NCBI RefSeq assembly: GCF_015523155.1
Contig: NZ_WAKW01000052.1
Span: forward strand, 1-32,220
Reading direction: 5' to 3'
Length of the DNA stretch: 32,220 nucleotides
From: Methanothermococcus sp.
Lineage (GTDB): Archaea > AGJL01 > Methanococci > Methanococcales > Methanococcaceae
Part shown: one piece after another, positions 26,909 to 32,220 of the stretch
How positions within the stretch are numbered: the first letter of the stretch is position 1
How the letters are laid out: the number at the start of each line of letters is the position of its first letter
Program-made: the position numbers and the translations under genes
Notes under the pieces: model-generated
Told to the model about the DNA's origin: nothing
The model's database searches: none
What the model saw: the letters and a program-made list of their open reading frames with translations, nothing else

Positions 26909-27374
26909 AGATATGGATATAATATAAAAAGATATAAAATGGTAAAATGATATATATAATATAGAAATCTTTTTTGATTATTACTTTAAAATTTTAATTT
27001 TAACATTGTTGTTTGGAAATAAGGTTTTTAACATAATAATATAATTTGGATAATTTTAATATACATCCTAATTTATTGATATTAATATTAAACTATAAAT
27101 ATTATTTTTTATAATAACTTCATAAATCGTTTTTAAATTAATATAATGTAGTAATGTAGTAATACCTCTTTATGAAGGCTCATGTATAATAAAAGTCCAT
27201 TTAATAGGTGCAATAATTGAAAATATTATATATCCTTTAAAGTTAAATATCCACATTATATATCGAAATTATTAAAAAATATTTGAAGTATATTCTTTAT
27301 ATATAATATATAAAAAATTATAGAATTATTTTTAAAGTAATTTTAAAATTATTAACCTTAAAACGAGGGATATA
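26909..27374. other. Intergenic region upstream of thrS
   Basis: No gene is seen. CTTCATAAA (27118) and TTTATGAAG (27169) are a 9-bp inverted repeat 42 bases apart, enclosing a tandem GTAGTAAT duplication near 27148-27163. A TATA-like TATATATAATATATAA near 27297-27313 is the probable thrS promoter, giving a short leader. Confidence 0.4.
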
Positions 27375-29270
27375 GTGAAAGTATTGTTAATTCATTCCGA
27401 TTATTTGGAATTTGAGGCAAAACAGAAGACAAAAATTGCAGAAGATACCGATATATTACAGGGAAAAATGGATGAATGTTTAACTACGTTCATAGCCGTT
27501 GAAAAAGAGGATGAAGAAAATCCAGAAAATGTAATAAAAAATACTGTAAATGAGATTATAAAAACTGCGGAAAATTTAAAGGTAAATAATATTGTAGTTT
27601 ATCCTTATGCACATTTATCAAGCAGCCTGTCATCCCCAGAAGTTGCAAAGGATGTTTTAAAAGGAATAGAAGAAGATTTAAAAGAAAAAGATTACAATGT
27701 GTTGAGAGCTCCTTTTGGATGGTATAAGGCATTTAAAATAAGCTGTAAAGGGCATCCATTAAGTGAGTTATCAAGGAAAATAACCGCAGATATAAAAGAA
27801 GTAAAAGATGAAAAAGAAGTAAAAGAAAAAGAAAAAAAGGATGAAAAATCCAAGTTATATCTATTAAATGGAGAAACAAGAAAATTAATCGAATTAAATG
27901 AGAAAAATGTAAAAAAATTGGAAGATGAAGGATTAAAAGCATTAGCAATGCATGAGATGGGAATAAAACATGCAAAGAAAGAGGAAACAGAACCGCCACA
28001 TGTAAAAATTATTACAGAAAAAGAGATTTGCGACTATGAACCATCATCAGATGCTGGTCATTTCAGATGGTATCCAAAGGGAAAACTCATAAGAGACATT
28101 TTACAGGATTATGTTTATAATATGGTAGTTGAAAACAACGGTATGCCTGTTGAAACACCTGTAATGTATGATTTAGGAAACAAGGCAATAAGGGAACATG
28201 CAGATAAATTTGGGGAAAGGCAGTATAGATTCAAACAGGGAAGCAAGGATTTAATGCTTAGGTTTGCTGCATGCTTTGGGCAGTTTATGATGAAAAAGGA
28301 CATGTATATCCTTCCAAAACATTTGCCTTTAAAGTTGTATGAGCTCTCAACATACAGTTTCAGATATGAGCAAAGAGGTGAGCTCGTAGGATTGAAGAGA
28401 TTAAGAGCATTTACAATGCCTGATATGCACACAGTATGTTTGGATATAAAGCAGGCTATGGAAGAATTTGAAAACCAATTCTGGATGTGCTTAAAAACGG
28501 GGGATGACTTTAATACGCCCTATTCAGTAATATTTAGATATACACAGGACTTTTTCGATGAGAATAAGGAATGGTTCTTTAAAATAGCAAAGGACTATAA
28601 GGAAAAATACGGAAAGGATGTAATTCTCGAATTGCTTCCAGAGAGAAAACACTACTGGGTTGGAAAGGTAGATATGGCAGTAATAGATAGCTTTGGAAGA
28701 CCTATCGAGAACCCAACAGTCCAGATAGATGTGGAAAGTGCAAAAAGATTTAATATCGTTGTTCATGAAGGAAACGAAAAAGTTCATCCAATTATACTCC
28801 ACTGCTCACCAACAGGAAGTATAGAGAGGGTATTGTGTGGGTTGTTGGAAAAGGCTTATATGGACGCTGAAGCAGGAGCTCCTCCTATGTTGCCAGTTTG
28901 GTTATCCCCAATACAGGTGCGAGTAATACCAGTTTCAGATGCCCATAAGGATTATGCATTAAATGTTGCTAAAAAACTCAGAGAAAACAATATAAGGGCA
29001 GATTACGATGATAGGGAGGAAAGCGTAGGTAAAAAAATAAGAAACGCTGGAAAGAACTGGGTGCCTTATGTGGTGGTAATTGGCGATGAGGAAGTTGAAA
29101 ACAATATATTAACCATTACAGTAAGGGAAAAATCCACACTAAAAAAGCCAGTTAAAGAAAAAATGACTGTTGAAGAGCTAATCGAAAAAATAAAAGAAGA
29201 ATCAAAAGGATTTCCATACAGACCTTTAAGTTTGCCATTATACTGCTCATTACAGCCAATATTTAGATAA
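27375..29270 (+). CDS. thrS: Threonyl-tRNA synthetase, archaeal type
   Basis: The 631-residue class II synthetase charges tRNA-Thr. The N-terminal about 145 residues are the archaeal D-aminoacyl deacylase-like editing domain (MKVLLIHSDYLEFEAK.., VVYPYAHLSSSLSSPEVA) that removes mis-charged Ser. A Lys/Glu-rich linker follows (VKDEKEVKEKEKKDEK). The catalytic core shows motif 2 RYEQRGELVGLKRLRAFTMPD and motif 3 GSIERVLCGLLE. The last 110 residues (PVWLSPIQVRVIPVSD.., DDREESVGKKIRNA) are the anticodon-binding domain. The start is GTG 27375 with GAGGGA upstream; no nearby ATG is in frame. Confidence 0.96.
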   Translation: MKVLLIHSDYLEFEAKQKTKIAEDTDILQGKMDECLTTFIAVEKEDEENPENVIKNTVNEIIKTAENLKVNNIVVYPYAHLSSSLSSPEVAKDVLKGIEEDLKEKDYNVLRAPFGWYKAFKISCKGHPLSELSRKITADIKEVKDEKEVKEKEKKDEKSKLYLLNGETRKLIELNEKNVKKLEDEGLKALAMHEMGIKHAKKEETEPPHVKIITEKEICDYEPSSDAGHFRWYPKGKLIRDILQDYVYNMVVENNGMPVETPVMYDLGNKAIREHADKFGERQYRFKQGSKDLMLRFAACFGQFMMKKDMYILPKHLPLKLYELSTYSFRYEQRGELVGLKRLRAFTMPDMHTVCLDIKQAMEEFENQFWMCLKTGDDFNTPYSVIFRYTQDFFDENKEWFFKIAKDYKEKYGKDVILELLPERKHYWVGKVDMAVIDSFGRPIENPTVQIDVESAKRFNIVVHEGNEKVHPIILHCSPTGSIERVLCGLLEKAYMDAEAGAPPMLPVWLSPIQVRVIPVSDAHKDYALNVAKKLRENNIRADYDDREESVGKKIRNAGKNWVPYVVVIGDEEVENNILTITVREKSTLKKPVKEKMTVEELIEKIKEESKGFPYRPLSLPLYCSLQPIFR

Positions 29271-29329
29271 TTAAATAATTATTTTTATTTTTTTATTATG
29301 AATGTGATTGTAATAGGAGCTCCGTTATA

Positions 29330-30126
29330 TTAATCATTTAAATACATATTTACACGGTCATAAGTGTGTATTATTTTTATAATCTTATTAACTAATGTAG
29401 GATTATTACGATTGGAGTATAATGCCCTAATCAATAAATCTAGCAATAGTTCTGGATTTTTATTTAAACCATAATAAATTGGAGAGCGTCCTATTATCTT
29501 TACATTTAAATCTTTGCTGTTATTTTTACAGGTTCGTCAAGAACAAATGAAAGTTCCTTTTTCCCAATTATATCCTTAAAGGTTTTAAGTTTAGGATTAT
29601 GCGGGCAAACATATTGGTGAAATAGCGTATCGGCATCAGGATTATTTTGTATATGATTTACAATGGGCGGTAATAAATTGTAATATATTATTTTCTGTAT
29701 CAAAGATAATAGCTCTTATTGCCATCATGCAAAAAGTATGCGTCATATATAAACCAATAAAATAAAAATTTCCATCGTATATGTTTTTTGAAATAAATGT
29801 TATAATCCCCCCTTCAATGTCTAGATTATTTGGTGAACACCTGTGAGCATTTATAAAATCCAATGGACGCTTATCTATTTTCAAAATATCCATAATACCA
29901 ATCATTTGGATTATATGGAATCTATTTGAATTTATTCGTTTAACCTCTTCCCAATTTTGATAGTTTCCATCTGGAACATCGTTAAAGTTCCACCATTCAT
30001 AAGCAAATCCTACAACCTTAATAAATAAATAGCCATATTATTCCTGTTATTAAAGTTTTGTATATTCGGCCGTCTCCATTGAGATGAATTCCATGCAATT
30101 TTTGCTACCATTATATTTCTTGGCAT
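29330..30126 (-). pseudogene. Multiply frameshifted gene, family not recognised
   Basis: Three minus-strand reading frames join into one protein. It starts at ATG 30126 (MPRNIMVAKIAWNSSQWRRP) and shifts frame between about 30050 and 30015 into VVGFAYEWWNFNDVPDGN. It runs through the 87-aa track ORF (GGIITFISKNIYDGNFYFIGLY), shifts near 29690 into the 65-aa track ORF (NLLPPIVNHIQ..FKDIIGKKELSFVLDEP), and shifts again near 29520 into DLNVKIIGRSPIYYG, ending at TAA 29330. The joined product would be about 260 residues. Trp-rich KIAWNSSQW and EWWNF segments are notable. No function is assigned; the three shifts indicate a dead gene. Confidence 0.7.
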
Positions 30127-30231
30127 ATTGTTCAACTCTACATTCTTATAAATTCACTTAATACTTAATTTAATATCTCTCCCTAAATTTAGATAATTAT
30201 TTATTTTTTATATTTAATGGGTAAATAGTTA

Positions 30232-30480
30232 TTATAATTTAAAATTATTATTCATAAAAAATATTATAAGATATTGTAGGAGCTCAGGCTTATTTTCCAT
30301 ATTTTCTTCAAATATGGATTTGTCAAAATGTATTTTTTTATTTTCTAATATAGCATTTAAAGCATTGAATATTGGCATTATCTTCCATAATTTCCCCATA
30401 TAATAATAATTTTATTAATTTAATTCTCCAAATAAACCAAAAGTCTTTGCATCGGTTATTATTTTTATGTTTCTAAACTC
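30232..30480 (-). pseudogene. Short degraded coding remnant
   Basis: Two or three minus-strand frames give protein-like pieces: FRNIKIITDAKTFGLFGEL, then LIKLLLYGEIMEDNANIQ, then a 55-residue ORF MGKLWKIMPIFNALNAILEN..LLQYLIIFFMNN ending at 30232. No ribosome site precedes the 55-residue ORF. The tail ENKPELLQYLIIFFMNN loosely resembles KNPELLLDLLIRALYSN at the end of the neighbouring pseudogene, so it may be a related remnant. Weak evidence. Confidence 0.4.
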
Positions 30481-30520
30481 TAATTTATGTTTTTATATTC
30501 ATTCCTAACATTTAAATAAC

Positions 30521-30540
30521 TTTCACTATATATAGTGAAA
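30521..30540. promoter_or_regulatory. Perfect 20-bp palindrome before DUF4143-type ATPase pseudogene
   Basis: TTTCACTATATATAGTGAAA is fully self-complementary and ends two bases before the ATG at 30543. It contains a TATA-like core. It could be an operator or a mobile-element boundary. Confidence 0.45.
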
Positions 30541-30542
30541 CT

Positions 30543-31812
30543 ATGAGAGAAACTATAAAGGCAATAATAAAGAATATCGAGAAAAAAGAAAATATATAAA
30601 ATCCAAAGGGATGTAAAACTGCCAAAATCCAAAATTAACAAAGTGGTATCAGTTATAGGGATTAGAAGATGTGGAAAAACCATATTGTTATTTGATTTAT
30701 TCAAAAAAACAGAGAATTCCATATTCTTTCCATTAGATGATGATAGAATATATCCTCCAACAATAAAAACTCCTCAAGAAATCATAAAAATAGGCAAAGA
30801 AATATATCCCAATGAGCAAATAACATTCTTTTTTGATGAAATTCAAGAAATAGAAAACTGGGAGGTTGTTATAAAAAGATTGGCTGAGGGGGAAGGGCAT
30901 AAAGTTTATTTAACTGGTTCATCATCTAAATTACTGTCGAAGGAAATTGCAACGCAGTTAAGGCGAAGGAGTTTAAGTGTGGAATTATTTCCATTATCAT
31001 TTAAAGAATATTTGAAATTTAAGGATTTTGAAATGGATGAAGTTCTTACTAAGCAGGAAAAGGCACTGCTTTTAAAATACTTAGATGATTATTTATTATA
31101 CGGCGGTTTTCCAGAGGTTGTTTTGGAAGATGAAACAGAGAGGAGATTTTAAGAGAATATTTAAGAACGATAATTGGGGATATTGTTGAAAGGCATAATG
31201 TAAAAAATATTCAAGTTTTGAAACTTTTTATCAAATTTTTAATCAATTCTCATACGAAGAAAGTTTCTATAAATAAACTATTTAATTATTTTAAATCAGT
31301 TGGAGTAAGTGTTGGTAAAAATACACTTTATGAGTATTTGGGTTATCTTAATGATTGTTATTTTGTTTTTTCATTAAAAAAGTTCTCACATAGTTTGAAA
31401 GAGATAAATCAAAGTTTATAAACCATATATTATTGATAATGGTTTTATCAATATTTTCAACATTAAGCATTCAGAAGACAAGGGAAATATTTAGAAAATG
31501 CCGTTTTTGTTGAATTGGAGGCGAGGTTTTGTTGAAAATGAGAATCTATTCTACTATGAAGATACCATTGGAGAAGTTGATTTTCTGATTAAGAAGAATG
31601 ATAAAATTAAATGCTTAATAAATGTCTGTTATGAATTGAATTTTGATAATTATAATAGAGAAGTTAAAAAATTTGTAAAAATTGGCAAAAAATTAAACTG
31701 CAAAAATTTGATATTAATTACTTTTAATGAGGAGAATATTATTGAAGAGGAAGATTTGAAAGTTAAAGTAATTTTATTTTGGAAATGGATTTTTAGCGAT
31801 AAAAAATATTAA
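30543..31812 (+). pseudogene. AAA_14/DUF4143-type ATPase, broken by about five frameshifts
   Basis: Joined frames give a typical archaeal/bacterial ATPase of this class, about 415 residues. It begins MRETIKAIIKNIEKKENI (stop at 30597), shifts into QRDVKLPKSKINKVVSVIG with Walker A GIRRCGKT, Walker B ITFFFDEIQ and the sensor YLTGSSSKLLS, then DDYLLYGGFPEVVLED. It shifts near 31143 to LREYLRTIIGDIVERHNVKN, near 31410 to KPYIIDNGF, near 31485 to KYLENAVFVELEAR, and near 31530 to YYEDTIGEVDFLI, the DUF4143 nuclease-like end. Intact members are selfish-type or defence-linked ATPases of unclear role. The number of shifts argues against sequencing error. Confidence 0.88.
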
Positions 31813-32129
31813 TAAATATTTTGTGGTTAGATAATACAAAACCTCTAAGACCTTCATATAAAGATATAATGAGGTTATAGCTAAAAGAATTTTTTACGAA
31901 TATAACCTTTTTATATTTCAATGCTTATATGAAATCTTTTAATATAATTTGCTATTAATTCTTCTTATCCTAAAAATTTCCTTTGGAATTTTTCAAAGCA
32001 ACTTCTTAGCTTCATAATATATCGTTTTTTATGATTTTATAGATAGTATAAGTTATATATTTTAACCTACACTAGAAGTTAATATATAGTATAAAAAAGT
32101 TTATTTTATAAAATTCATAAGGTGAAACC
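31813..32129. other. AT-rich gap with possible minus-strand coding traces
   Basis: No intact gene is seen. Short minus-strand pieces such as EELIANYIKRFHISIEI and MKLRSCFEKFQRKFLG are interrupted by stops every 15-20 codons and could be a very old remnant. TATA-like AATATATAGTATAAAA near 32080-32096 is a plausible promoter for the gene at 32130. Confidence 0.3.
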
Positions 32130-32220
32130 ATGAAATTTTATAACAGGGAAAAAGAGATTAGTAAAATCTTATCTATATTAGAGGGGGAACCTAATATATC
32201 TTATCTATGGCTCCATAAAC
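32130..32220 (+). pseudogene. Archaeal ATPase (ATPase_2 family) N-terminus, apparently frameshifted, runs off window
   Basis: GGTGAAACC precedes ATG 32130. The first residues MKFYNREKEISKILSILEGEPN are the standard opening of archaeal ATPases of the ATPase_2 (PF01637) kind. The expected continuation is a strand leading to Walker A of the form (F/L)IYGPINSGKT. In the open frame the sequence reads SYLWLHK instead, but one frame over it reads LIYGSIN, so a frameshift near 32195 is likely. The gene continues outside the window, so its state downstream is unknown. Confidence 0.65.

Noticed and set aside
31813-32129. Insertion sequence
   Set aside because: No terminal inverted repeats, target duplication or transposase motif could be recognised; only short stop-ridden fragments.

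Overview
The window is AT-rich archaeal DNA from a methanogen of the order Methanococcales (Methanococcus or Methanothermococcus-like). The evidence is F420-non-reducing (Vhu) hydrogenase and heterodisulfide reductase HdrA genes that use UGA as selenocysteine with archaeal SECIS hairpins in their 3' UTRs, a methanogenesis-marker-type protein, CDP-archaeol synthase, a Kae1-Bud32 fusion, archaeal ThrRS, and GGTGA-type ribosome binding sites in front of most genes.

Layout. (1) Positions 1-5401, minus strand: hdrA, vhuD, vhuG, vhuA, vhuU and the start of vhuB. Together they encode the hydrogenase and flavin part of the electron-bifurcating HdrABC-Vhu complex, which oxidises H2, reduces the CoM-CoB heterodisulfide and reduces ferredoxin. 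Four in-frame TGA codons (one in hdrA, two in vhuD, one in vhuU) and three SECIS elements break these genes in a naive ORF track. (2) Positions 5402-5952 hold no protein gene. They contain a compact GC-rich inverted-repeat structure just downstream of a good archaeal promoter, a candidate ncRNA or leader with a pseudoknot-type fold. (3) Positions 5953-8116, plus strand: carS (membrane lipid synthesis), an ACT-domain protein and homoserine dehydrogenase. (4) Positions 8181-18433, minus strand: hemL, small unknown genes, a methanogenesis marker 7-like protein, a CBS-domain protein, an NSS transporter with a 32-residue MetS-like partner missed by the ORF track, a PfkB nucleoside kinase, hisA, a MarC protein and the Kae1-Bud32 fusion. 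(5) Positions 18591-29270, mixed strands: guaB, an XRE regulator/membrane-protein pair, a SWIM zinc-finger protein, a DUF131 membrane protein, ilvE, a circularly permuted GTPase, a UPF0201 protein, an aspartate-type aminotransferase, two small Ehb/Mrp-like membrane subunits and thrS. (6) Positions 29271-32220: a decayed accessory region with at least two multiply frameshifted pseudogenes (one a DUF4143-type AAA ATPase), a smaller remnant, and at the window edge an archaeal ATPase that also appears frameshifted.

Two signals are not explained by ordinary gene annotation. One is the structured RNA candidate at about 5598-5694. The other is a strong excess of the palindrome GAGCTC: 34 copies by eye where base composition predicts roughly two or three. 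The copies lie in different reading frames and almost none occur in the first 7 kb.
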